This document shows, one piece after another, positions 16,891 through 26,304 of a stretch of DNA of 64,000 nucleotides. This DNA comes from Sporomusa acidovorans. GTDB lineage: Bacteria; Bacillota; Negativicutes; Sporomusales; Sporomusaceae. Each line of letters opens with the position of its first letter. Positions within the stretch are counted from its first letter, which is position 1. A program made the position numbers and the translations under genes. The notes below the pieces were generated by a model. That model ran no database searches and had not been told where the DNA came from. It was given only the letters and a program-made list of their open reading frames with translations. The DNA lies in contig NZ_FNAM01000026.1 of NCBI RefSeq assembly GCF_900101845.1, forward strand, positions 18,005-82,004, given 5' to 3'.

Positions 16891-17838
16891 ATGCTAAAAA
16901 TATATCGCAGCAACTGTACACAACTTTATGAACTTACACTGCAAACGCTGGAACGGGGAGCCTGGTTTAATCTAATCAACCCTACGCCCCAGGAACTGGA
17001 GCAGGTAGCGGTCGTGACCGGCAGCCCGCTTGATTTTCTCAAAGCGGCCTTAGACGAAGAAGAACGCTCCCGTATCGAGCTGGAAGAAAACCATATGCTT
17101 GTTATCACCAATATTCCCGTCCTGCGCGGTCATGACAGTTATGATGCCTTGCCTTTAGGCATTGTGCTGACTACCGAGCACATGATTACCGTCTGCCTGG
17201 AAGGCAATGAGGTTTTAGCGGATTTTAAGCCTGAAAATCACCGGACTTTCAGCACTTTTAAGAAAACCAGATTCCTTTTCCAAATTCTCTATAAATCAGC
17301 TACTTTATATTTGAAATATTTAAAGCAGATTAATCGCCGCACTGACGAACTTGAGCGCTACCTGCGCCGTTCCATGCAAAACGAAGAAATTTTTGAACTG
17401 CTGGAGTTGCAGAAAGGCTTAACCTACTTTGCCGCATCGCTGCGCTCGAACGGCATCGTTCTGGAAAAGCTCCTGCGGCTGCGCTCTACCAGCCATGTAC
17501 AACATTTGATTAAAATGTATGAGGAAGATGAAGACCTGTTGGAAGATGTTATTATTGAAAATAAACAGGCCATCGAAATGGTTGAAATGTATAGCCGTAT
17601 TATGAACGGAATGATGGATACGTTTACCTCTATTATATCAAATAACCTCAACCGGGTTATGAAATTTTTGGCATCGATGACAATTATTTTGGCCATCCCA
17701 ACAATGGTATCCAGTTTTATGGGAATGAATGTTGACGTACCCTTTGGTCAAAATGGCGGCTTTACGACCACCTTATTGTTTGCCGCAGTTATTACCGCGC
17801 TTAGCGCCTTTGGCCTGTGGCGCAAAGGCATGTTTTAG
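16891..17838 (+). CDS. corA: CorA-family magnesium/divalent cation transporter
   Basis: CorA channel subunit (315 residues, normal length) for Mg2+ and related cations; forms a pentamer in the inner membrane. A soluble alpha/beta N-terminal domain, a long charged helix (roughly 120-250), and two C-terminal membrane helices with the signature Gly-Met-Asn near residue 278 (SFMGMNVDVPF). ATG at 16891 follows GGGGGGAG by 5-6 bases, and that site lies in a potential hairpin (see the leader). Confidence 0.94.
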   Translation: MLKIYRSNCTQLYELTLQTLERGAWFNLINPTPQELEQVAVVTGSPLDFLKAALDEEERSRIELEENHMLVITNIPVLRGHDSYDALPLGIVLTTEHMITVCLEGNEVLADFKPENHRTFSTFKKTRFLFQILYKSATLYLKYLKQINRRTDELERYLRRSMQNEEIFELLELQKGLTYFAASLRSNGIVLEKLLRLRSTSHVQHLIKMYEEDEDLLEDVIIENKQAIEMVEMYSRIMNGMMDTFTSIISNNLNRVMKFLASMTIILAIPTMVSSFMGMNVDVPFGQNGGFTTTLLFAAVITALSAFGLWRKGMF

Positions 17839-17852
17839 CTAACGGCAATACG

Positions 17853-17885
17853 CAGAAACCTGGTAACTCGGGTTTCTGTTTTTTT
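17853..17885 (+). terminator. Intrinsic terminator after corA
   Basis: CAGAAACC / GGGTTTCTG stem followed by TTTTTTT. Confidence 0.88.
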
Positions 17886-18102
17886 GTTGAATTTTTAAAG
17901 AATTTGTCATTGAATTTTCCCAGAGCAGGAAATTAGTGCTAGCAGGCGAATTACTTAAATATATAAAGCATATTAAAGACAATTTCTTTAACACGAAATG
18001 AATTATATTAGTATAAGAACTAAACGGGCCGTAAAAAACCGTTGCACCAGTAGCAAAATCACCACCAGGACAACTACACACTAATTTCCCAAGGAGGGTC
18101 CT

Positions 18103-18990
18103 ATGTTTAAAAAGGCTTTTGTTTATCTCACTGCCTGTACCATGCTTCTCGCCAGCCTGCCAATGTTTGCCGGTGCGGTGAGTGTAACCACTGTTAAACC
18201 GGCGGCAACAGCCGTTGATCAGGTAAATGCCCATGGCTATATCGATTGGGATCAGAGCTTTGTTGAAGCAACCGGCTTCGGCGTCCCCTCAAGAATGGCC
18301 AAATCCCCGGCGCAGGCCCGGCTTATGGCCAGACGGGCGGCTATTGTCGACGCGCAGCGCAACCTGCTGGAAACAGTTGAAGGGGTTAAGATAGACGCCG
18401 AATCCACCGTACAAAACTATGAAATTACGAGCGATATTGTAAAAACCCAATTATCCGGCATGATCCGCGGAGCAAAAATTGTTGACGAGCAGCCACTTGC
18501 CGACGGCACTTATCAAGTAACGCTGCGCATCAACCTCTACGGACAGGGCGGCCTGGCTCAAACCATTAATTATGCGGCCAAACCGGCTGCGCCACTTTCC
18601 TTTTCTGCTCCTTCCACCGCCTATACCCCGGTAGATCTGCCCGTTTATACCGGTTTAGTCATCGACGTCACCGGCCTGCCGCTCATTAGAGCCATGTCAC
18701 CGGTTATCTATGACGACAGCGGCCGTCCCATTTACGGCCATATGAATTTGAATCCCGACTATGTCGTAGCACACGGCATGATTGACTATATGTGCACTCC
18801 CGAAGATATCAGAGCCGTTGAACTCGGCCAGTCCCGCGCCGGTGACAACCCCATTGTTGTAAAGGCGCTCGGGTTGCGCGACAACAATATCAACATTATT
18901 ATCAGCCAGGCAGATGCCGACACCATCCTGGCCGCTAATGCACAAAACAACTTTCTCACTAAAGCTATGGTTTGCGTAAAACAGTATTAA
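18103..18990 (+). CDS. Secreted LPP20-like protein of unknown function
   Basis: Exported protein (295 residues) with a clear signal peptide (about residues 1-25, cleavage near AGA-VSV) and no lipobox. The region around residues 60-140 resembles the LPP20/FlgT-N type domain: ARLMARRAAIVDAQRNLLE, then GMIRGAKIVDEQPLADGTYQVTLRINLYG. The C-terminal half (VYTGLVIDVTGLPLIRAMSP) has a further domain I cannot name. ATG follows AAGGAGGG. In bacteria with an outer membrane such proteins sit in the periplasm or on the surface. It is monocistronic. Confidence 0.75.
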   Translation: MFKKAFVYLTACTMLLASLPMFAGAVSVTTVKPAATAVDQVNAHGYIDWDQSFVEATGFGVPSRMAKSPAQARLMARRAAIVDAQRNLLETVEGVKIDAESTVQNYEITSDIVKTQLSGMIRGAKIVDEQPLADGTYQVTLRINLYGQGGLAQTINYAAKPAAPLSFSAPSTAYTPVDLPVYTGLVIDVTGLPLIRAMSPVIYDDSGRPIYGHMNLNPDYVVAHGMIDYMCTPEDIRAVELGQSRAGDNPIVVKALGLRDNNINIIISQADADTILAANAQNNFLTKAMVCVKQY

Positions 18991-19001
18991 TAATAACCTT
19001 T

Positions 19002-19044
19002 AAAGAGACTTTTGAGAACTCAGGTTTTCAAAAGTCTCTTTTAT
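19002..19044. terminator. Terminator between the LPP20-like gene and addA
   Basis: AAAGAGACTTTTGAGAA / TTTTCAAAAGTCTCTTT with TTATT after it on the plus strand; can also act for addA on the minus strand. Confidence 0.8.
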
Positions 19045-19066
19045 TAGCCCGGCACCAATAACCTTC

Positions 19067-22000
19067 TTACCCCAAAGCTTCCAGTTTAATTTCCCGGCCC
19101 AGACCAAAGGCATAAATATATTGTTCTTTGACCGGCCGGCCAAGAATCCGTTCAATGGCCAGCGAATACATGCTTAATTGTGCCGCATACCTGTCAACCA
19201 GTTCCCGCGGCGAAATACCATGATCGGTTTTATAATCAATCAGCACTAAGCCATCATCCTCCGCGAACAGGCAGTCAATAATCCCCTGGACAAAAATTTG
19301 CTCCCCACAACCCTGCAAATCCGCATAAAATCGTTCGGCCGGCAGCAGCAGACTAAAAGGCATTTCCCGCCACACCTGTTTGGCTCCGGTTAACCGCCGG
19401 CCAAGCGGCGAAGAAAAAAAGGCACGGATTAAATCAATATCGACGGCCGCCGCCTGACCGACCGGCAAAATCCGGCGAATTTCCAAGGCACTGATCTGCT
19501 CGGTAACGGCCTTTTCAGAAAGCTCACCGGCAAGGTCAATATGCTGCATAACCGTATGCAGCATTACCCCGTATTCTACCGGGGTCAGCTTAGATGTGGC
19601 CTGCAGGAAGCGGGGACGGACATGCACGGTTGACGGCTTAGGCGCAAATACGGTTTCGGCCTCATCCCGTTCTACCAGTTCAAGACGACGTTTAATTTCG
19701 GAGACCGACAGTTTTGCCGGTTTACTTACCGCAGCGCTGCATGGATATTGCCAGTTTAAGCGGTCACTCACCCATTTTGTATCTGTGCCGCCGGCAACCG
19801 GTTCCAGTTGCCGGACGGCTGCCAATAACTCACCGTCTGCCTCGCTTGACGCTTCCGCGGACTGAAGGTCCGGCGCTTTGATGATCGTTACATTCCAGGC
19901 GGACTGGTTCCCGGCCAGATTTGTTACCGGCTGATCGTCACACCCGCCATACTGACGAATCAGCGCACCATCCAGGTGGCGAGCAACTGCCATGCCAACC
20001 CAATCCAGATAGCTTCTGGCTTTTATAACCTGACTTGCCGGCAATTTTGCCGACAGTTCCCCGACCGAGCGGCACCAGGCGGTACAGCGCCGGGCCAGCT
20101 TCTTGGCCGAGCCGACCAAGATGAGTTTTTCTCTTGCCCGTGTCAGCGCTACATAAAGAATCCGCTGCTCCTCCGCCTTGGTCTCCAATTCAATTTTATG
20201 GGCAATGCCCCAGCGGGCCGGTGTCGGGTACCGGAACCTAAGCTCAGGCATGGTAACATAAGGACCGACTCCCAACTCCTTATGGCACAGTACCAGCGCC
20301 GTCGTATCCATCAGATTGAAATTTTTCCCCATGTCGGCGACAATGACTACCGGAAACTCAAGCCCTTTGCTTTTATGAATGCTCATTACCCTGACAACAT
20401 CTTCGCTCTCGCCTAACGCCCGGGCAACCGATAAATCGGATTCCTTGTTTTTCAGCCGCTCAATAAACCGCAAAAAACGGAATAACCCCCGAAAGTTGGT
20501 AGCCTCGTACTGCCGGGCACGATCATACAGCGCCCGCAGGTTAGCCTGACGCAAAAGCCCTCCCGGCATCCCTCCCACATAATCATAATAGCCGGTATCC
20601 TGATAAATCCGCCAAATAAGATCCGCTACACCCTTGCGCCGGGCCAGATTACGCCAGACCGCCAGTTTATCCAGAAACTCCCGGACCGTATGGGAAACTG
20701 CCGGCGTCTGACCGTATGTCTGGACCGCCGTCCACAAGCTGCCCTGTTCCTGACACAACCGGATTTCGGCCAATTCATCACCAGCTAAGCCGAGTAAAGG
20801 CGAGCGCAGCACCGCTGCCAGCGGAATATCCTGCTGAGGATTGTCAATAACCTGCAGCAATGCCAGCATAATCGCTATCTCGGTTTCGGCAAAATAACCG
20901 GTGTCCAATTCTGCATAACAGGGAATCCCGTCATGCCGCAGCCGGTCTTGCACTGCCTGCGCCTTGCCCTGCACCGAACGCAGCAGGATAACAATATCCC
21001 GGTACATTAGAGGCCGATAGCCGCCCTGCTGTTTATCAAACACCTGATAGCCGCCGTTCATCAACTCCCGGATTCGCCGGGCAATCACAACGGCCTCCTG
21101 TTCAAAGGCACTGAGTTCCTCTTCGGTTATACCGGCAGCAGCAGGCGGCGGCTGATTTTCGCTTTCCTCCTCCGCATCCTGGCTGCCGGCTGTTTCGTCA
21201 TCCGTGAGCGGACGCTCCGTTTCATCCTTATCCCGGTCAATCATAATCAGTTCAACCGGTCCGTCCAGGCTGGTGCCGGTACAAGCCGGATAATCAGGTC
21301 CGGGGTTAAGTTGCTCCGCCTGACCATAATCAAGCTCGGCCGTGTGTTCCGTCATGAGTTGACCAAACAGAAAGTTAGCGGCATACAGCACTCCGGCCCG
21401 GCTGCGGAAGTTTTTGCTTAGGTCGATGCGCTGGCAACCTGCCTGCTCGCCACGCCGGTAGCTAACATATTTGCTCATAAAGAGGGCCGGCTCAGCAAGG
21501 CGGAAGCGGTAAATACTTTGTTTGACATCTCCCACCAGGAAGAGGTTGGGCTGGTCATCATTGGCAACAAGCCGGATAATCTCTTCCTGCACGCGGTTAA
21601 TATCCTGATACTCATCGACCATGATTTCGGCAAATCTTGTTTTAAGCTGAGCAGCTACCGTGGAAGGCGTACCTTCTCCCTGCCCGGAATCGGCCGACCG
21701 CAATACCGCCAGACATAAATGCTCCAAGTCGTTAAAATCAACAATGCCTTTGGCTTGTTTTGTCCGGGAATACTGCCCGGCAAAGGTTTGGACAAGTTGA
21801 ACCAACGCAGCCACCAGCGGCTCCACCTGGCGCAAATCGGCAATCAGTTCCTGGCCGCTACGTTCAAAATAAACCGTTTTAACCTCTGCGACCTTTCTTT
21901 TGGCCTTGTTGCGCTCACCCTGAAAATAATCCTTCACTTCTTTGGGCACTTCCTTGCCAACTGAGGCAATCCGGGGAAATTTGACCGCTGCCAGGGCTTG

Positions 22001-22828
22001 GTCTAAAGCTATCCAGGATGTTTGGGCCGCTGCCAGCAAATTGTCCATAATCTGAATATCCTCGGCAAAAGTCTGGGCATAGGCCGCCGGGTTTCCGGGT
22101 CTGCCCGCTTCCGCCATAAGTGACAGCAGCAATTGGCGGGCCTCCTCCCACTCCAGCGCTATTTTATCGCGTACCAGCGCCGACCAGGGAGTGTTATCAA
22201 AATCGGCCTCTGCCGGCAACGCAAAACCGTTAGGCAAGCCGGCAAGCCACTGCTCCGGCCAGGGATGGCTGCGGGAAAACTCATAAAGCTTGAGCACCAG
22301 TCCTGCCAGCGAGTTATCGCCATCCTCATCGCCATAATGCTCAATCAGTGTCATAAAACCCGGGTCAGCCTCCAAGTAGCTTTGCTCAAACACCGTTTCG
22401 AGAACATCACTTTTGATGAGCGTTATCTCCGTGTCATTGGCAATGCGAAAATTTGGCTCAATACCCAACAGGTAAAAGTACTGCCGCACAAGACTCTGGC
22501 AAAAGGCATGCAAGGTAGAGATATTCGCGGCATTAAGCAGTACAAGCTGGCGTTCAACATGGCGTCTCAGTTCCGGATCGGTTAGCTCAGGCTGCCTGAG
22601 CACATCATTCAAGGCCTCGCCGATCCGGCTGCGCATCTCATTGGCCGCCGCGTTGGTAAAGGTGACAACCAGCAGACGGTCCACGCTGAGCCTTTCCTCA
22701 GGGTCAATAATTCGGCTGATAATCCGCTCCACCAGCACCCAGGTTTTGCCCGATCCGGCTGCGGCCGCTACTAACAGGTTGCAATTACGGGTCTCAATCG
22801 CCGCTTGCTGCTCCGCAGAACATTGCAT
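19067..22828 (-). CDS. addA: ATP-dependent helicase/nuclease subunit A
   Basis: AddA (1253 residues), the UvrD-like 3'-5' helicase and nuclease of the AddAB complex that processes double-strand breaks for RecA. Walker A is AAAAGSGKTWVL near residue 20; Walker B DEYQD in the middle (MVDEYQDINRVQEE); helicase motif VMSIHKSKGLEFPVV; C-terminal RecB-type nuclease motif LIDYKTDH. A lower-complexity acidic stretch (about residues 530-560) is an insertion. Its ATG overlaps the addB stop by one base (TAATG). Confidence 0.97.
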   Translation of the reverse strand: MQCSAEQQAAIETRNCNLLVAAAAGSGKTWVLVERIISRIIDPEERLSVDRLLVVTFTNAAANEMRSRIGEALNDVLRQPELTDPELRRHVERQLVLLNAANISTLHAFCQSLVRQYFYLLGIEPNFRIANDTEITLIKSDVLETVFEQSYLEADPGFMTLIEHYGDEDGDNSLAGLVLKLYEFSRSHPWPEQWLAGLPNGFALPAEADFDNTPWSALVRDKIALEWEEARQLLLSLMAEAGRPGNPAAYAQTFAEDIQIMDNLLAAAQTSWIALDQALAAVKFPRIASVGKEVPKEVKDYFQGERNKAKRKVAEVKTVYFERSGQELIADLRQVEPLVAALVQLVQTFAGQYSRTKQAKGIVDFNDLEHLCLAVLRSADSGQGEGTPSTVAAQLKTRFAEIMVDEYQDINRVQEEIIRLVANDDQPNLFLVGDVKQSIYRFRLAEPALFMSKYVSYRRGEQAGCQRIDLSKNFRSRAGVLYAANFLFGQLMTEHTAELDYGQAEQLNPGPDYPACTGTSLDGPVELIMIDRDKDETERPLTDDETAGSQDAEEESENQPPPAAAGITEEELSAFEQEAVVIARRIRELMNGGYQVFDKQQGGYRPLMYRDIVILLRSVQGKAQAVQDRLRHDGIPCYAELDTGYFAETEIAIMLALLQVIDNPQQDIPLAAVLRSPLLGLAGDELAEIRLCQEQGSLWTAVQTYGQTPAVSHTVREFLDKLAVWRNLARRKGVADLIWRIYQDTGYYDYVGGMPGGLLRQANLRALYDRARQYEATNFRGLFRFLRFIERLKNKESDLSVARALGESEDVVRVMSIHKSKGLEFPVVIVADMGKNFNLMDTTALVLCHKELGVGPYVTMPELRFRYPTPARWGIAHKIELETKAEEQRILYVALTRAREKLILVGSAKKLARRCTAWCRSVGELSAKLPASQVIKARSYLDWVGMAVARHLDGALIRQYGGCDDQPVTNLAGNQSAWNVTIIKAPDLQSAEASSEADGELLAAVRQLEPVAGGTDTKWVSDRLNWQYPCSAAVSKPAKLSVSEIKRRLELVERDEAETVFAPKPSTVHVRPRFLQATSKLTPVEYGVMLHTVMQHIDLAGELSEKAVTEQISALEIRRILPVGQAAAVDIDLIRAFFSSPLGRRLTGAKQVWREMPFSLLLPAERFYADLQGCGEQIFVQGIIDCLFAEDDGLVLIDYKTDHGISPRELVDRYAAQLSMYSLAIERILGRPVKEQYIYAFGLGREIKLEALG

Positions 22829-25800
22829 TATTCTCCGCCTCCTTTCCGTTGGCGTAATTCATTCATAATGGTTTCATCCGCAAGTTTGGGCAAGGTAAAA
22901 TACTCATTTTCCGGCAGCTTGCCGTCAAACTGGCATACCGGCCGCAAGGCACAGTAGCCGCAAGGCGTGCTTTTTCCCAAACGGTAAGGCCTGATTGCGT
23001 TTTCGCCGTCAAGGATAGCTGCCGCCACCTCTATAAGCTCCTGCTTAACATGACATAACAGCAATTGGAACTCTTCTGCCGTTTTAAGCTTATCCATACA
23101 ATTTTCATAAAACCCGTTCTTACCTAACGCGATTTTGAAAAACTCCGACCATCCCTGTAACGTTCCGTCCAGTTTTCCGGCAATAGCCGTATCGGCGAGC
23201 AGCCAGCCCGGCATTTTCAGACGGCTGTTGACCCCTTTTTCAATTTGTTCCGGAGCTAGCAACGTTGTACCCGCAATAACAGGGTTTTTCAGAAAGTAAT
23301 ATAATATTCCCGCCGGCAGGCAGGCAGGCTCATGGCCGGCACTAACCGCGACCAGCAGGTATGTCAACAGTTGCAGCTTAAGGCCATAGTAGACCTCTGC
23401 CAGCGTAAGCCAGGCACCGCCAGATTTATAGTCAATAACCAGCACATAATTTTGACCGTTATGTTTGGTTATGTCCAGGCGGTCAATCTGCCCGGCCACT
23501 TCTAAAATGGCTGCGGGCAGCGTCAGACGGAGCGGCGGCAGCGCATCCGCTCCTCGCCCAAAAGCCTGCTCAAAGGCAACAGGATGAAACTGGGTGACCC
23601 GGTCCCAGGCAGCCAAACGGCTTACGGCCCGGACAGCCCTGCGCGTCAGTCGTATCACCAAATGCTCATGCTGCTTGCTGCTGAGCAGAATTTCATTTTG
23701 CAGCTTGGGTGCCAGTTGCGCAACAATGTCGCCACACAGGTTACTGATCTCGTTGTCGGCAAGCGCACCCCAGCTTTGATTTTCCGCGGCCAGTCTATCG
23801 CCAAATACCTTTAGTACAGCGTGTAAAAACTGCCCCAGGTCAGGAGCCGCCAACTGATAAACAGCCCGCTCTTTAAGGCCAAGCCCATACTGAGCAAAAT
23901 GTTTGAACGGACAGGCCCGAAAAGCTTCAAAACGGGTTACACTGCCGCGCAGCACACCGTTTTTTATATATAAACGGTGTGCTAAGCCGCGTTGTAAGGG
24001 AGCTAGCTGGTTATAATGAAACAACCCGGCCAGGCTGGCCTTAAGCGATTCCCGCAACTCAGACTGTGCCAGGGCCCAGTTATAGACATCCCGCCAGGCC
24101 GGGCTGATCTGCCCGGTTTCGCGATATAGCCGGAAGGCTCCGGCCAATGCAGCCAACGTCCGTTTAGGCCGGGCGAGATATTCCGCTTCACGGCCGGGCG
24201 GAGGTTCAACCGGTAATGACAACGGCCTCCTGCCGGTAATTTCTTTCAAACGCCGGACAACAGGCGATGGCGCCAGGGCCTTGCCTTCGGCGTCAGCCAG
24301 CGGATAACTGATCCACAGATACCGGCTGGCCCGCGAGAGAGCCGTGTAAACCAAAAACTGCTCAGCAAAAACATCAGCCCTGGCGCCACTGCCAAGTTCC
24401 AGACCAAGTGATTTTAAAAGCGCCCGCTCGCTATCGTTCAGCAGACCCTCTTCCCGGCGGCGCTGCGGCAATACGCCGTCATTCACCCCGGGAATAAAAG
24501 CCGCCTTGATAGTAAGCCGCCGCGTCCGTTCCAGGGCGGCAATGGTTACATAATCCAGTCCCGGCGGAATCAAACTGAGAGTGGTCCCTTCAATCCCTTC
24601 GCTAACAACAGCGGCAAATTCCTCAAGCGTCAATGGCTGTTCGGCAAACGTATCAACAATCTGATCAAATACTTCCATTAGTTTTGGCCACATTTGCTGA
24701 TGCTCCCTGGCCTGGTCCAGATCGCCGGCCGTTTCGGCCGCTATCGCCCACTCCGCCAGTGTATCTGCCACTTGCAGGTTTTGCAAAAATTCGTAGACCG
24801 CCTGGGTAAGCGCCAGCGGCGGCAAGCTTTGCTTCAGTGCCGGCGCCAGCTTTTCGGCCAGACTGACCAATGCCGCCGTACTCTCTCTGCGAATGGCATT
24901 AATCTGGCGCAGGTACTCCTGTTCGGCTGCGTCGGCCTCATCACTTGTCCACTCATCCTCGGCCAATGAATAACGGCGGCGGAATGTCCAGTCTTCAGGA
25001 CTTGTCCAGCGCGTCCCGCGAATGCCAAATTCGAGACAATAATTTTCCAGAATATCCACCTGATCGCGTGTAACAGGAAATAAATCGGTTTTTAAACAAC
25101 GGAAAACCGGCTCATAACTCCATCTTTCCCGTACTACGTCAAACGCCGAACGCACCAGCTCAGCCAGCGGATGGTGCACAGCCGGACGGCTGTTATCACT
25201 GAAAAACGGTATCTCATAATCTGCCAGTACGGTTGCCATTAACTCTGCATAGCTGTCCATGTCACGAATCAGAATGGCCATGTCTCGCCACCGGAGACCT
25301 TCCTCCCGGCTCAGTCTGATGATTTCACGGGCGATAGCCTCCGCCTCCGTCCGGCGGTTAGCCGCTTCCGCCAAGGTAAAACCATTGTCCGCATCGGCCG
25401 GGTTCCCCAGAATTCTGGCAGCAAAAAACTGCCGTTCAATCACTTGCAGCACCGGGCTGGCAAAACGATAAGGTATCGTTAATTCCTGCACGCCAGTCTC
25501 AGCCTGCAGGTCTAAAGCCAGCTTGTTCAATTTATGGTAGGTCTCCCATTGACGGTGAAACACCGCTTCCTCCTGGGAATGGAGCTGGTCATCCGGGTCG
25601 CTTAGGCATAGGGTCACAGTCACCGCTTGTGCCGCAGTAAGCATCGCCGTTATGACTGCATATTCCTGTGGGGTAAAAAAGGTAAAACCGTCAATCCATA
25701 CTTCAGCCTGCCGCAGCAGTGACGCCTCGGGAATCTTCTCCGCCAGTAAATTCAGGTAATCCTCCGGATCAATATATCGTCCGGCTAAGAAATCCTCAAA

Positions 25801-26304
25801 TCCTTGGTATAACAGAGCCAAATCCTGCATTTTGGCCGTTAGTGCCTGATTGCTCTGACAATCCTGCCGGGCGGCTACCGTATCAATTGCCGCCGGTCCG
25901 ACACCATAGGTTTTAAACTCCTTAACTAAACCGGCGACGGTTGCGGCAAACCCTTTTTCCGTCGCCGCCCGCGAAAGCAGCTTAAAGTTATTCCTGTTTT
26001 CCATTAATAACCGGCTGAATACCATGCGCTTGCCAAGTTCGGAGATGTGCGGACTGGCGGCACCGCCGGTTTCATTGAGTACCCTGTGGGCCAACCGGCG
26101 AAAGCCCAACACATGGGCCCGCATATAACCGTGTGCCGGACAGGCTGCGGCCAGCGCCCGCTCAACTTCATAGGTAGCCTGTTCGGGCACAATAAAAAGA
26201 AGCGGCCGGCCATCAGGCGATTCGGCCAGCCTTGCCAAGATTTCCTTAAAACAGTTCCAAGTCTTGCCATACCCGGCTTGTCCTAAAATAAAATTAAGCT
26301 TCAA
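22828..26304 (-). CDS. addB: ATP-dependent helicase/deoxyribonuclease subunit B
   Basis: AddB (1158 residues), partner of AddA with a second nuclease and Chi recognition. Walker A-like LGQAGYGKTW at the N-terminus, nuclease motif VIDYKSGGAW, and the four-cysteine iron-sulfur cluster: one Cys in FRACPFKHFAQYGL and three in CGYCALRPVCQF near the end, all present. The start is TTG at 26304, 6 bases after GGAGGG. Its first bases overlap the end of the upstream cyclic-di-GMP gene by 11 bases. Confidence 0.97.
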   Translation of the reverse strand: MKLNFILGQAGYGKTWNCFKEILARLAESPDGRPLLFIVPEQATYEVERALAAACPAHGYMRAHVLGFRRLAHRVLNETGGAASPHISELGKRMVFSRLLMENRNNFKLLSRAATEKGFAATVAGLVKEFKTYGVGPAAIDTVAARQDCQSNQALTAKMQDLALLYQGFEDFLAGRYIDPEDYLNLLAEKIPEASLLRQAEVWIDGFTFFTPQEYAVITAMLTAAQAVTVTLCLSDPDDQLHSQEEAVFHRQWETYHKLNKLALDLQAETGVQELTIPYRFASPVLQVIERQFFAARILGNPADADNGFTLAEAANRRTEAEAIAREIIRLSREEGLRWRDMAILIRDMDSYAELMATVLADYEIPFFSDNSRPAVHHPLAELVRSAFDVVRERWSYEPVFRCLKTDLFPVTRDQVDILENYCLEFGIRGTRWTSPEDWTFRRRYSLAEDEWTSDEADAAEQEYLRQINAIRRESTAALVSLAEKLAPALKQSLPPLALTQAVYEFLQNLQVADTLAEWAIAAETAGDLDQAREHQQMWPKLMEVFDQIVDTFAEQPLTLEEFAAVVSEGIEGTTLSLIPPGLDYVTIAALERTRRLTIKAAFIPGVNDGVLPQRRREEGLLNDSERALLKSLGLELGSGARADVFAEQFLVYTALSRASRYLWISYPLADAEGKALAPSPVVRRLKEITGRRPLSLPVEPPPGREAEYLARPKRTLAALAGAFRLYRETGQISPAWRDVYNWALAQSELRESLKASLAGLFHYNQLAPLQRGLAHRLYIKNGVLRGSVTRFEAFRACPFKHFAQYGLGLKERAVYQLAAPDLGQFLHAVLKVFGDRLAAENQSWGALADNEISNLCGDIVAQLAPKLQNEILLSSKQHEHLVIRLTRRAVRAVSRLAAWDRVTQFHPVAFEQAFGRGADALPPLRLTLPAAILEVAGQIDRLDITKHNGQNYVLVIDYKSGGAWLTLAEVYYGLKLQLLTYLLVAVSAGHEPACLPAGILYYFLKNPVIAGTTLLAPEQIEKGVNSRLKMPGWLLADTAIAGKLDGTLQGWSEFFKIALGKNGFYENCMDKLKTAEEFQLLLCHVKQELIEVAAAILDGENAIRPYRLGKSTPCGYCALRPVCQFDGKLPENEYFTLPKLADETIMNELRQRKGGGE

